Assembly: GCA_012798185.1 (NCBI GenBank)
Contig: JAAZNS010000028.1
Coordinates: 1 to 6,716 of the forward strand
Source: Chloroflexota bacterium
Lineage (GTDB): Bacteria; Chloroflexota; Anaerolineae; Anaerolineales; UBA4823
Length of the DNA stretch: 6,716 bases
Reading direction: 5' to 3'
Shown here one piece after another: positions 1-6,338 of this stretch (position 1 is the first letter of the stretch; each line of letters starts with the position of its first letter). The translations under genes and the position numbers were made by a program. A model generated the notes under the pieces. That model had not been told where the DNA came from and did no database searches. It saw only the letters and a list, made by a program, of their open reading frames with translations.

Positions 1-207
1 CTCCAGGCGGAAGGGGTTAGCGTTTCACGCTACCAGATGACCAGTCACCCGAACTCCTTCCTCAGCAATGCTGACGTAATGAAACTGGTACGGGAACTTC
101 AAATGGACGCCCTACCGATTACTGTAGTGCGTGGAAAAGTAATAAAAACCAAAACCTACCCCACTTTAGCAGAAGTGAAAAATCATCTCAATGGAGCCCA
201 ATCATGA
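1..207 (+). CDS. arsD: ArsD, arsenite metallochaperone (3' part only)
   Basis: Frame 1 is open from the first base to TGA at 205-207 and gives the last 68 residues of an ArsD-like protein; the start lies outside the window. The visible part has the C-terminal half of the thioredoxin-like ArsD fold: an EGV-V-RY strand near residues 4-11, a helix, the cis-proline strand LPITVV (38-43) and a YPT turn (53-55) before the last helix. In known ArsD proteins an N-terminal cysteine set (C12, C13, C18 in E. coli plasmid R773) binds As(III) and hands it to ArsA; that region is not visible here. The protein ends soon after the last helix (HLNGAQS) and lacks the two C-terminal cysteine pairs of R773 ArsD, which many family members also lack. 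Its stop overlaps the arsA start by four bases (ATGA), suggesting translational coupling. The family call is firm from sequence pattern plus context. Confidence 0.88.
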   Translation, partial: LQAEGVSVSRYQMTSHPNSFLSNADVMKLVRELQMDALPITVVRGKVIKTKTYPTLAEVKNHLNGAQS

Positions 208-2072
208 CCCAATACATATTCTTCTCTGGCAAAGGCGGCGTAGGTAAGACAAGTATGGCATGCACCCATGCCGTGCGTTATGCAGATGAGGGAAAGCGCA
301 CACTTATTGTTACAACAGATCCCGCATCTAACCTTTCCGATACATTCGAACAGGCGATTGGGCATCAGATTACTCCAATTACCAGCGTCCCCAACCTATA
401 TGCAATGGAAATCGACCCTGATAAAGCCACTCAGGAATACATCGACCGCGCAATGATGCCTATCCGCGCTGCATTTCCTCCACAAATAGTGCAAGTGATG
501 GAAGAGCAAATGAGCGGTCCCTGCACAGCGGAAGTTGCTGCTTTTGACCGGTTTACAGATTTTCTGGAAGCGCCAGCCGATAATACCGCTGCCTTCGATG
601 TAGTAATATTTGACACTGCCCCCACCGGTCACACAATACGCTTGCTAGAATTACCTGCCGAATGGAGCCAATCCATCAATGCGGCCAGCTCGGGTAATGG
701 GCAGACCTGCATCGGACCAGCGGCGGCCATTCAAGAAGCAAAGCAAAAATACGAACGCGCTTTATCAGCTCTACGTGATGCCCGATCAACAACATTCATG
801 TTTGTACTTCACCCCGAAGCCATATCCATTCATGAAACTCAGCGTGCAATTGGTGAATTACGCAAACTGGAAATCCAGAATTTCCACTTGATCATCAACA
901 GCATCATCCCGCCCGAAGCAGGGCAAAATCCTCTCTTTGCCGCCCGCGCTGAAATGCAAACGCGTTACCTGTCGCAAATCGAGCGTGAATTTTCCTTCCC
1001 AAAACAACGCATGACTATGGTAGCTGGCGAAATCAAGGGAGTGGAAAGATTACGTCAGGTGGGGAAAATTTTCTTCGATGGCGAACCGGCGACGCGGATG
1101 TTTGAATCGCAAAACACTCAATATCAAGCCGCACCGTTAGCTTTGCCGCTTGAAGATGTGCGTGCAAGAATTCAACCCAACGGTCATCATAGGACTGTGT
1201 TCTTCACCGGTAAGGGCGTCGTTGGAAAAACCGTTGCATCATGCATCACGGCTGTCTGGTTGGCGCGGCAAGGGTACAAAACTTTATTATTAACTACTGA
1301 CCCGGCTGCTCACCTGGGTGATGTGCTGGACAGCCCGGTGGGTGACAATGTCGCGCCTGTAGGTGGACAGCCCAACCTGTGGGCAGTCAAAATTGATCCG
1401 AAAGCAGCTGCTGAAACGTATAGGGACCGGATTATCAACGATGCTCGCCAGCGCGGTCGCCCCGAATCAGCGATCAAGGTGATGGAGGAAGAACTCAATT
1501 CGCCTTGCACCGAGGAAATGGCGGCTTTCGATAAATTCATTGAATACGCCTCGCAGGACGAATGGGATTCGATAATCTTCGACACCGCGCCTACCGGTCA
1601 CACGCTGCGTCTATTGGAACTTCCGGTGGATTGGAGCAAGCAAATTGATGTAAAAATCTTTGCTTCGGTGGATGCTACTGCTGCTGATGATGTTGCCAAG
1701 CAGCGTTTCGGTAAAGTCATCGAAATGATGCGCGACCCGGAGCAAAGCACCTTTGCTTTTGTGATGTATCCCGAGGCGACGCCTATTCTCGAAGCCTGGC
1801 GCGCGGCAAGGGAATTGGGTACGGTGGGCATTCGCCCCGGAATGGTGGTCGCTAACATGATTATCCCCGCCGATCAGGCAACGACAGCGTTTGTTCAATC
1901 CCGGCGCGCCATGCAAGAAAAATACTTGGCTGAGATTGCTGAACGCTTCCCTGTACCGATAGCACAAATCCCTCTCCTTTCAAAGGAAATTAAGGGTCTC
2001 GAAATGCTCACCGAACTGGGTATACAGATTTACCAAGATGACCGGACTGTTGAGAAATCATTGACCAGGTAG
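204..2072 (+). CDS. arsA: ArsA, tandem two-domain arsenite-stimulated ATPase
   Basis: This 622-residue protein consists of two homologous ATPase halves (about 1-300 and 330-622) joined by a linker, the normal ArsA layout. ArsA takes As(III) from ArsD in the cytoplasm and energises its export. The first half has the deviant Walker A GKGGVGKT (9-16), the switch motif DTAPTGHT (137-144) and metal cysteines C107 (SGPC) and C169 (GQTC). The second half has GKGVVGKT (336-343), DTAPTGHT (460-467) and C435 (NSPC). C107, C169 and C435 with H143 and H466 fit the E. coli ArsA ligands C113, C172, C422, H148 and H453. The second half has no equivalent of C169, as expected. The oddity is V339, where the P-loop glycine is normally near invariant. 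The ATG at 204 overlaps the arsD stop and follows GGAG at 193-196. In many bacteria ArsA pairs with ArsB; here the carrier is Acr3, also a known pairing. Confidence 0.95.
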   Translation: MTQYIFFSGKGGVGKTSMACTHAVRYADEGKRTLIVTTDPASNLSDTFEQAIGHQITPITSVPNLYAMEIDPDKATQEYIDRAMMPIRAAFPPQIVQVMEEQMSGPCTAEVAAFDRFTDFLEAPADNTAAFDVVIFDTAPTGHTIRLLELPAEWSQSINAASSGNGQTCIGPAAAIQEAKQKYERALSALRDARSTTFMFVLHPEAISIHETQRAIGELRKLEIQNFHLIINSIIPPEAGQNPLFAARAEMQTRYLSQIEREFSFPKQRMTMVAGEIKGVERLRQVGKIFFDGEPATRMFESQNTQYQAAPLALPLEDVRARIQPNGHHRTVFFTGKGVVGKTVASCITAVWLARQGYKTLLLTTDPAAHLGDVLDSPVGDNVAPVGGQPNLWAVKIDPKAAAETYRDRIINDARQRGRPESAIKVMEEELNSPCTEEMAAFDKFIEYASQDEWDSIIFDTAPTGHTLRLLELPVDWSKQIDVKIFASVDATAADDVAKQRFGKVIEMMRDPEQSTFAFVMYPEATPILEAWRAARELGTVGIRPGMVVANMIIPADQATTAFVQSRRAMQEKYLAEIAERFPVPIAQIPLLSKEIKGLEMLTELGIQIYQDDRTVEKSLTR

Positions 2073-2099
2073 TTTTATGTTTATTGTGCATTCTCTGCC

Positions 2100-2110
2100 G
2101 GAGACTCTCC
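2100..2110 (+). promoter_or_regulatory. Ribosome binding site inside a small perfect dyad
   Basis: The 11 bases GGAGACTCTCC form a perfect inverted repeat around one central base and abut the ATG at 2111. The left arm GGAG is a good Shine-Dalgarno sequence seven bases from that ATG, which is the main reason to prefer it over the upstream in-frame TTG at 2084. As RNA, GGAG could pair with CTCC across a three-base loop and mask the site, but a four-pair stem is weak and the arrangement may be chance. Confidence 0.5.
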
Positions 2111-2836
2111 ATGCATGAAATCAAACCAAAACGAATGCTGGTGATCTTAGCTCACCCGGATGATGAAAGTTTTGCGGTGGGTGGAACGCTGGCAAAATAT
2201 GCCCGAAAAGATGTGCAGATCATTTTGTTGTGCGCTACTCGTGGAGAAGCCGGGATTCCCGGATTAAATTCTACCGAAGCTGGAGAAATTCGCGAACGCG
2301 AGTTGAGGAAGGCGGCGGAACACCTGGGGATTGAAGTCTATTTCTTGGGCTACCAGGACGGCGAATTGGCGAGTGTGAAGCCAGAAACGCTTTTAGAAAC
2401 CATCGCTTGTTGGGTCGATCTGGTAAAGCCGCAGGTCATCCTCACTTTCGGTCCGGATGGCGTCTCTGGGCACCCCGACCATGTAACCATTTCGCGAATC
2501 GTAACCCAGGTGTATGATCAGTTCTACAAGAAGGGAATGCTGCTCTATATCCACCCATCCGAGGCGACTGAGTTGGGTTGTGGCGTTTCTTCTTCTAGTA
2601 CGGATGATGAACAACCGCTGATTGAGGTTGATATCTCCGACTACAAGTTGGATAAAATCCTAGCTATTCAAAGCCATGCCAGCCAGAATCCCGGTTTACC
2701 TGCCAAACCAGAAGAAGCGATGGATAAAATCCCATGCAGCGAGCAATATACCATTGCTCGCGATGCACAAACAGGGGATAATTACCCGGATTGGTTTGAA
2801 CCACAAAGGGAAGAAGAGAAGGATGCAATCCGTTAG
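2111..2836 (+). CDS. PIG-L/LmbE-family zinc-dependent deacetylase
   Basis: This 241-residue protein has the hallmarks of the PIG-L/LmbE family, zinc enzymes that remove N-acetyl groups from amino sugars and related compounds. The zinc and catalytic motif AHPDDE is at 14-19, straight after the first beta strand, and the second zinc motif GHPDH at 120-124. An SHASQ motif near 188-192 fits the conserved C-terminal histidine region, and the length is typical. Family members include BshB and MshB, which make the thiols bacillithiol and mycothiol; the sequence alone does not tell which substrate this one uses. There is no signal peptide or membrane segment, so it should be cytoplasmic. It lies between arsA and arsC, 38 bases after arsA, and its end overlaps arsC by 14 bases, so it is part of the operon. 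The ATG at 2111 has GGAG seven bases upstream; an in-frame TTG at 2084 would add nine residues unlike the family N-terminus. Confidence 0.9.
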   Translation: MHEIKPKRMLVILAHPDDESFAVGGTLAKYARKDVQIILLCATRGEAGIPGLNSTEAGEIRERELRKAAEHLGIEVYFLGYQDGELASVKPETLLETIACWVDLVKPQVILTFGPDGVSGHPDHVTISRIVTQVYDQFYKKGMLLYIHPSEATELGCGVSSSSTDDEQPLIEVDISDYKLDKILAIQSHASQNPGLPAKPEEAMDKIPCSEQYTIARDAQTGDNYPDWFEPQREEEKDAIR

Positions 2837-3236
2837 CAAACGTAAAGTATTGTTTCTTTGCACCGGGAATTCTTGCCGCTCTCAAATGGCAGAAGCCATC
2901 GTCAATGCGCGGCTGGGTGAACAGTGGGAAGCAGTTAGCGCGGGGATAAAGCCCACAGGCTACGTTCACCCAAAGGCGCTAGCAGCGCTGGCAGAGATCG
3001 GGATTCAGCATCAGGGTCGCTCGAAGTCGATCGATGAATTCCGGGGTGTGGATTTCGACCTGGTGGTCACGCTCTGCGATTCAGCAGCCGAGGAATGTCC
3101 TATCTGGTTGGGTAAAGGCAAGCGTGTGCATCACAGTTTTCCCGACCCAGCTAAAACCGATGATATGAATGATTTTCGTAAAGTACGCGATGATATTCAA
3201 TTAGAAATAATCCAACTGCTTCAACAGATTGGATAA
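2823..3236 (+). CDS. arsC: ArsC, thioredoxin-coupled arsenate reductase (LMW phosphatase fold)
   Basis: ArsC reduces arsenate to arsenite in the cytoplasm. The 137-residue protein belongs to the low-molecular-weight tyrosine phosphatase fold used by the Staphylococcus pI258 / Bacillus ArsC type. The phosphate-loop CX5R is CTGNSCR at 13-19, with nucleophile C13 and arginine R19. The redox pair C85 and C92 sits in VTLCDSAAEEC, with the same seven-residue spacing as C82 and C89 of pI258 ArsC. The acid motif DPA is at 108-110, followed by the typical helix FRKVRDDIQLEI. All residues needed for the triple-cysteine relay are present, so thioredoxin should be the reductant. The ATG at 2823 lies inside the end of the deacetylase gene; a purine-rich stretch with AAAGGGA (2805-2811) is the likely ribosome site. 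An upstream in-frame ATG at 2676 would add 49 residues that only shadow the deacetylase. arsC is followed by acr3 after 24 bases. Confidence 0.95.
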   Translation: MQSVSKRKVLFLCTGNSCRSQMAEAIVNARLGEQWEAVSAGIKPTGYVHPKALAALAEIGIQHQGRSKSIDEFRGVDFDLVVTLCDSAAEECPIWLGKGKRVHHSFPDPAKTDDMNDFRKVRDDIQLEIIQLLQQIG

Positions 3237-3260
3237 TATTCTCAAGTTTGGAGGTTTTAT

Positions 3261-4412
3261 ATGTCTGACGCTGCAGTCACCCGAGCCCCGGCGCAAAGCC
3301 TGAGCAAAAAACTCTCGTTCCTCGACCGTTACCTGACATTGTGGATTTTCCTGGCAATGGCAGTGGGGGTTGGGATTGGCTTTCTGTTTCCGCAAGGAGT
3401 AAAGCTTTTCAATGATGCCGTCTCAGTAGGAACAACCAACATCCCCATCGCCATAGGGCTAATCTTGATGATGTACCCGCCTTTTGCCAAAGTGAAATAT
3501 GAGGAGCTGGGAGATGTATTTCGCAATAAAAAGGTGTTGACCCTCTCGCTAATCCAAAACTGGATAATCGGTCCCATCTTGATGTTTGTGTTAGCGATCA
3601 TTTTCCTGCGCGGCTACCCGGAATATATGGCAGGGTTGATTATGATTGGTCTGGCGCGTTGCATTGCGATGGTAATCGTATGGAACGAGCTAGCGCACGG
3701 TGATACGGAATATGCAGCCGGATTGGTGGCTTTCAACAGCATCTTCCAGGTGCTGTTTTACAGCGTGTATGCTTATGTCTTTATCACAGTTTTACCTACC
3801 TGGTTCGGTTTAACCGGGACGGCCGTCCATATTACCATTGGTGAGATTGCCAAGAGTGTTTTCATCTACCTGGGTATTCCATTCATTGCCGGTTTCTTAA
3901 CCCGCTTTTTCCTGGTACGGATGAAGGGAAAAGAGTGGTACCACAAAAACTTTGTTCCTAAAATTAGCCCGCTAACATTGATCGCCCTGCTCTTTACGAT
4001 TATTGTCATGTTCAGCCTTAAAGGCAATTTAATTGTGCAGATCCCGTTGGATGTAGTGCGGATCGCTATCCCTCTACTCATTTATTTCGTGGCGATGTTC
4101 CTGATCAGTTTTTGGATTGGGCATAGCTTAGGCGCAGATTACGCACAGACTACTACCCTCTCCTTCACTGCAGCCAGCAACAACTTTGAATTGGCGATTG
4201 CTGTTGCCGTAGCGGTATTTGGGATTAACAGCGGCGCGGCCTTTGCGGCGGTGATTGGTCCATTGGTAGAGGTGCCGGTGATGATTGGATTGGTAAATGT
4301 GGCGTTTTTCTTACAGAAACGCTTGTATAGCGGTAAAGTATCTGCTACCCCTGAAATGCTAGTTACCGCGCAAGATGCTTGCCCACCATCTGATGTATTG
4401 AGTAAGAAATAA
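3261..4412 (+). CDS. acr3: Acr3, arsenite efflux carrier
   Basis: This 383-residue, very hydrophobic protein is an Acr3-family arsenite permease of the bile/arsenite/riboflavin transporter superfamily, located in the cytoplasmic membrane. About ten membrane segments can be placed: near 27-43, 61-75, 92-116, 122-142, 152-178, 190-218, 238-256, 265-288, 302-321 and 325-352. Family signatures include MMYPPFAKVKYEEL (70-83), GLARCIAMVIVWN (130-142) and GPLVEVPVMI (333-342). C134 and E337 correspond to the conserved cysteine and glutamate that are essential in Corynebacterium glutamicum Acr3 (C129, E305). Acr3 exports As(III) using the proton gradient; with ArsA it may become ATP-driven, which is inference here. 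The ATG follows a strong GGAGG (3250-3254) at six bases, the best ribosome site in the operon, consistent with need for the carrier. The hydrophilic C-terminal tail carries a cysteine, C374. The next gene starts five bases after the stop. Confidence 0.95.
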   Translation: MSDAAVTRAPAQSLSKKLSFLDRYLTLWIFLAMAVGVGIGFLFPQGVKLFNDAVSVGTTNIPIAIGLILMMYPPFAKVKYEELGDVFRNKKVLTLSLIQNWIIGPILMFVLAIIFLRGYPEYMAGLIMIGLARCIAMVIVWNELAHGDTEYAAGLVAFNSIFQVLFYSVYAYVFITVLPTWFGLTGTAVHITIGEIAKSVFIYLGIPFIAGFLTRFFLVRMKGKEWYHKNFVPKISPLTLIALLFTIIVMFSLKGNLIVQIPLDVVRIAIPLLIYFVAMFLISFWIGHSLGADYAQTTTLSFTAASNNFELAIAVAVAVFGINSGAAFAAVIGPLVEVPVMIGLVNVAFFLQKRLYSGKVSATPEMLVTAQDACPPSDVLSKK

Positions 4413-4417
4413 GAACA

Positions 4418-5311
4418 ATGTTCTCCAGAGTGCTGTTCCCGACAGATTTATCCGCTTATGCCGATTCGGTATTGGCTTGCTTGCCAAGCCTTAAATCTGC
4501 TGGTTTACACGAAGTGGTTTTACTGAGTGTGATTCGTAGAACCGATGTGCCTTTGCACAATACGATCAATCTTGAAAGCTTGAAATACTGGCGTTGGTAC
4601 TTGAGTGAACAGTTGAACGTCGCCAAGATGGCTTTAGAGGGAAACGGATTGCGCACTTCTATTCGTATTGAATATGGCAATCCGGTAGAGCAGATTGTCC
4701 GTGTTGCTGAAGATGAGCGAGTGGAAATGATAGTTATAGGAGCGCAAGGAATAACAGCCGCACAGGAGCTGTACGTTGGTAGCACAGCTTATGGAGTCAT
4801 CCGCTATGCTACTATGCCAGTATATTTGCAGAAATTTAAAGTAATCCGCGAATTAGGGCATGTGAAGTGCTATCAGGTATGTGAACATGCCTTTCGACGG
4901 GTCTTGCATCCAACTGATTTCTCTGATTGCGCTAATGCTGCATTTCAAGTAGTAAAACATTTAAAGGCTGCAGGTTGTGAAGAAGTGATCGTGGTGCATG
5001 TACAGGATGATCGCATAATGAAGCACCGCCCTTCCGAACAACTTGCCGAATTTGATCAGAAAGATACCGAACGTTTGGAAACGCTATGCAGAGCTTTACG
5101 AATGTTTGGATTGTCAGCTCAACCATTTTTACGGCATGGTGTTCCGTTCAAAGAAACCTTAAACCTGGCAAATGAAATGGAAGTTTCGTTAATTGTAATG
5201 GGTTCGCATGGTCGTAGTGCTATTCAAGAGACATTGGCAGGAAGTACATTTGAGAATGTGGCGCGCCTTTGTCAACAACCGGTGTTGGTGTTGCGACCAC
5301 AGAGGAATTAA
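4418..5311 (+). CDS. Tandem UspA-domain universal stress protein
   Basis: This 297-residue protein contains two UspA domains, about 1-140 and 158-297. Each opens with a strand ending in an Asp (FPTD at 7-10, HPTD at 164-167) and closes with the nucleotide-binding pattern G-2x-G-9x-G-S/T: G108, G111, G121-S122 in the first, and G262, G265, G275-S276 in the second. Both domains therefore look able to bind ATP. Usp proteins support survival under stress, but their molecular action is usually unknown. The linker carries C151 and C155 (Cx3C) followed by H157, and the protein has seven cysteines, more than expected for a Usp, so a metal or redox role is possible but unproven. The gene starts five bases after acr3 with only a weak purine-rich site upstream, which suggests coupling to acr3 translation. 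It is cytoplasmic, with no signal or membrane segment. Confidence 0.9.
   Translation: MFSRVLFPTDLSAYADSVLACLPSLKSAGLHEVVLLSVIRRTDVPLHNTINLESLKYWRWYLSEQLNVAKMALEGNGLRTSIRIEYGNPVEQIVRVAEDERVEMIVIGAQGITAAQELYVGSTAYGVIRYATMPVYLQKFKVIRELGHVKCYQVCEHAFRRVLHPTDFSDCANAAFQVVKHLKAAGCEEVIVVHVQDDRIMKHRPSEQLAEFDQKDTERLETLCRALRMFGLSAQPFLRHGVPFKETLNLANEMEVSLIVMGSHGRSAIQETLAGSTFENVARLCQQPVLVLRPQRN
5302..5306 (+). promoter_or_regulatory. Ribosome binding site for YlbF-like gene 1
   Basis: GAGGA lies at the very end of the usp gene, seven bases before ATG 5314. It decides the start in favour of that ATG over the in-frame GTG at 5269, which lies inside usp and has no such site. Confidence 0.6.
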
Positions 5312-5313
5312 CT

Positions 5314-5715
5314 ATGGAGAACATGGAATACGAAAACATCGAGATTGCGCCTTTATATGTGGTTTTACAGGCCGCGCACGACTTTGCCGCCGCCTTGGCG
5401 GAAACGCCACAGTATAAAACCTTTGAAAAAACGGCATACGCTTTCCGGCAAAATCAAGCTGCTCAACAAGCCAGGGAAGCCTACCAGCAAAAAAGAAAGT
5501 CGTTGAACACCCTCTTGATGCTGAATGCCTTAAACGACGAGCAGCGCAACGAACTGGAACAATTACAAAGCGACTTTATTACCCTGCCTGTAGTACAGGA
5601 ATATATTGATGCCCAGGCAGAACTTGTAACTTTGTGCCAGGCGCTGGGTGATGCGCTATCTGAATCCATTGGCTTGAATTATGCCGCCTCGTGTGGTGTG
5701 AGTTGTTGCGGATAA
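5314..5715 (+). CDS. YlbF/YmcA-family protein with cysteine-rich tail (1)
   Basis: This 133-residue, mostly helical, charged protein matches the YlbF/YmcA (Com_YlbF) pattern: a first helix with A-LAETPQYKTFEKTA (27-41), a helix rich in Gln and Ala with YQQKRKSLN (58-65), a loop with NDEQRNELEQLQ (74-85), then PVVQEYIDAQAELVTLCQALG (92-112) and SESIGLNYAA (116-125). In Bacillus subtilis, YlbF, YmcA and YaaT form a complex that carries Fe-S clusters and acts with RNase Y on mRNA processing, affecting competence and sporulation; more distant members are uncharacterised. The tail CGVSCCG (127-133) has C127, C131 and C132 and could bind a cluster or a soft metal such as As(III). The gene follows usp after two bases and is followed by a paralogue nine bases on. 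There is no signal peptide. The family assignment is good; a role in arsenic response is inferred only from position. Confidence 0.85.
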   Translation: MENMEYENIEIAPLYVVLQAAHDFAAALAETPQYKTFEKTAYAFRQNQAAQQAREAYQQKRKSLNTLLMLNALNDEQRNELEQLQSDFITLPVVQEYIDAQAELVTLCQALGDALSESIGLNYAASCGVSCCG

Positions 5716-5719
5716 GGAG
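5714..5719 (+). promoter_or_regulatory. Ribosome binding site for YlbF-like gene 2
   Basis: AAGGAG overlaps the stop codon of the preceding gene and lies five bases before ATG 5725. The in-frame GTG at 5719 begins inside this site, so it cannot be the start served by it. Confidence 0.65.
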
Positions 5720-5724
5720 TGATT

Positions 5725-6099
5725 ATGCAAACAGTTCTTACCACCTCAATGCAAGAAGCCACCGATGCGCTTATTGGCAATTTACTGGCTTCCGAAGCAT
5801 TTATTCGTTACCAACAGGCTCTGGCTTCCTTGAATCAAGATGTTGAAGCCCATACCTTACTGGAACAACTCTCCCTTGCCCAGGCAAACTTGCGTAAAAA
5901 GCAGGCTGACAACGATGTGACTCAAGCCGAGATTAAGGCTCTGCACATGCTGCAAGATCAAGTTCAGCAAAACACTGCTATCCTGGCTTACTCTCAAACA
6001 CAACAGGAGGCAGTTAGCCTTCTGCGGGAGATCAATAGTGAAATTAGCCAGTTGCTGGGTATTAACTTTGCTTCTTTAGCCAACCATGCCACTTGTTAG
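5725..6099 (+). CDS. YlbF/YmcA-family protein (2), ending in cysteine
   Basis: This 124-residue helical protein is a second YlbF/YmcA-like member. It shares the family plan with its neighbour: an N-terminal helix with ALIGNLLASEAFIRYQQALASL (15-36), a central Ala/Gln/Lys-rich coiled-coil-like hairpin (about 43-72), a helix with QVQQNTAILAYSQTQQEA (79-96) and a closing REINSEISQLLGINFASLA (101-119). The two proteins are clearly different in sequence, so the duplication is old or they have distinct roles, perhaps as partners in a heteromer like YlbF-YmcA. The only cysteine is the very last residue, C124, placed much like the Cys-rich tail of the neighbour, so the two tails could together complete a metal or cluster site. 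It begins nine bases after the first gene's stop and is followed by the zinc-ribbon gene after 14 bases. The family call is fair, the function unknown. Confidence 0.8.
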   Translation: MQTVLTTSMQEATDALIGNLLASEAFIRYQQALASLNQDVEAHTLLEQLSLAQANLRKKQADNDVTQAEIKALHMLQDQVQQNTAILAYSQTQQEAVSLLREINSEISQLLGINFASLANHATC

Positions 6100-6113
6100 A
6101 GGAAATTTAAATT

Positions 6114-6338
6114 ATGCCGCTCTATGATTATCGATGCGACCATTGCCAAACCGTTTTTGAAGTGCGAGCCTCGTTCAAGGAAAAGGAGGCTGGGCTAAAA
6201 CCGAAGTGTCCACAGTGCTATAGCCATGAAACGCAACAACTCCTGACTTCAGGTCTCTTTTTACGGTCGGGTGATAACGATATGCCCTTGGGGTCATCAG
6301 GGTGCGGACCGAACGCCGGGTTGGGGTGCTGCGGATGA
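6114..6338 (+). CDS. FmdB-type zinc-ribbon protein with Cys-rich tail
   Basis: This 74-residue protein is a small FmdB-family (CxxC_CxxC_SSSS) zinc ribbon. It begins with the family signature MPLYDYRCDHCQTVFE, with zinc ligands C8 and C11, and a second knuckle CPQC with C32 and C35. Family proteins are common and named after FmdB of Methylophilus, a suggested regulator of formamidase and amidase genes; the real function of most is unknown. After the ribbon comes a loose Gly/Ser-rich segment ending in CGPNAGLGCCG (64-74), adding C64, C72 and C73. The Cys-Cys-Gly end is the same as that of YlbF-like protein 1 two genes upstream. The ATG follows GAGGA at 6099-6103 by ten bases. The stop overlaps the next start as ATGA, so the two are probably coupled. 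Confidence 0.88.
   Translation: MPLYDYRCDHCQTVFEVRASFKEKEAGLKPKCPQCYSHETQQLLTSGLFLRSGDNDMPLGSSGCGPNAGLGCCG

Noticed and set aside
1611..1967. Minus-strand reading frame of 118 codons within arsA
   Set aside because: The + strand is clearly ArsA here, and the antisense product has low-complexity composition and no motif.
204..2072. ArsA as a recent internal duplication or a fusion artefact
   Set aside because: The two halves differ strongly at DNA level apart from motifs, and the two-half layout with asymmetric cysteines is the normal ArsA arrangement.
2084..2110. In-frame TTG start for the deacetylase, adding nine residues (MCILCRRLS)
   Set aside because: ATG 2111 has GGAG at ideal distance and gives the usual short lead before AHPDDE; the added residues do not resemble the family.
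2676..2822. Extended arsC start at ATG 2676
   Set aside because: The 49 extra residues only overlap the deacetylase in another frame; ArsC proteins begin just before the CTGNSCR loop, matching ATG 2823.
5269..5313. GTG start for YlbF-like 1 inside usp
   Set aside because: It would overlap usp by 43 bases without a ribosome site, while ATG 5314 has GAGGA upstream.
6302..6334. GTG start for the last gene, inside the zinc-ribbon gene
   Set aside because: It encodes a Gly/Arg-rich lead unlike a thioredoxin-fold start; the ATGA overlap at 6335 is the usual coupling arrangement.
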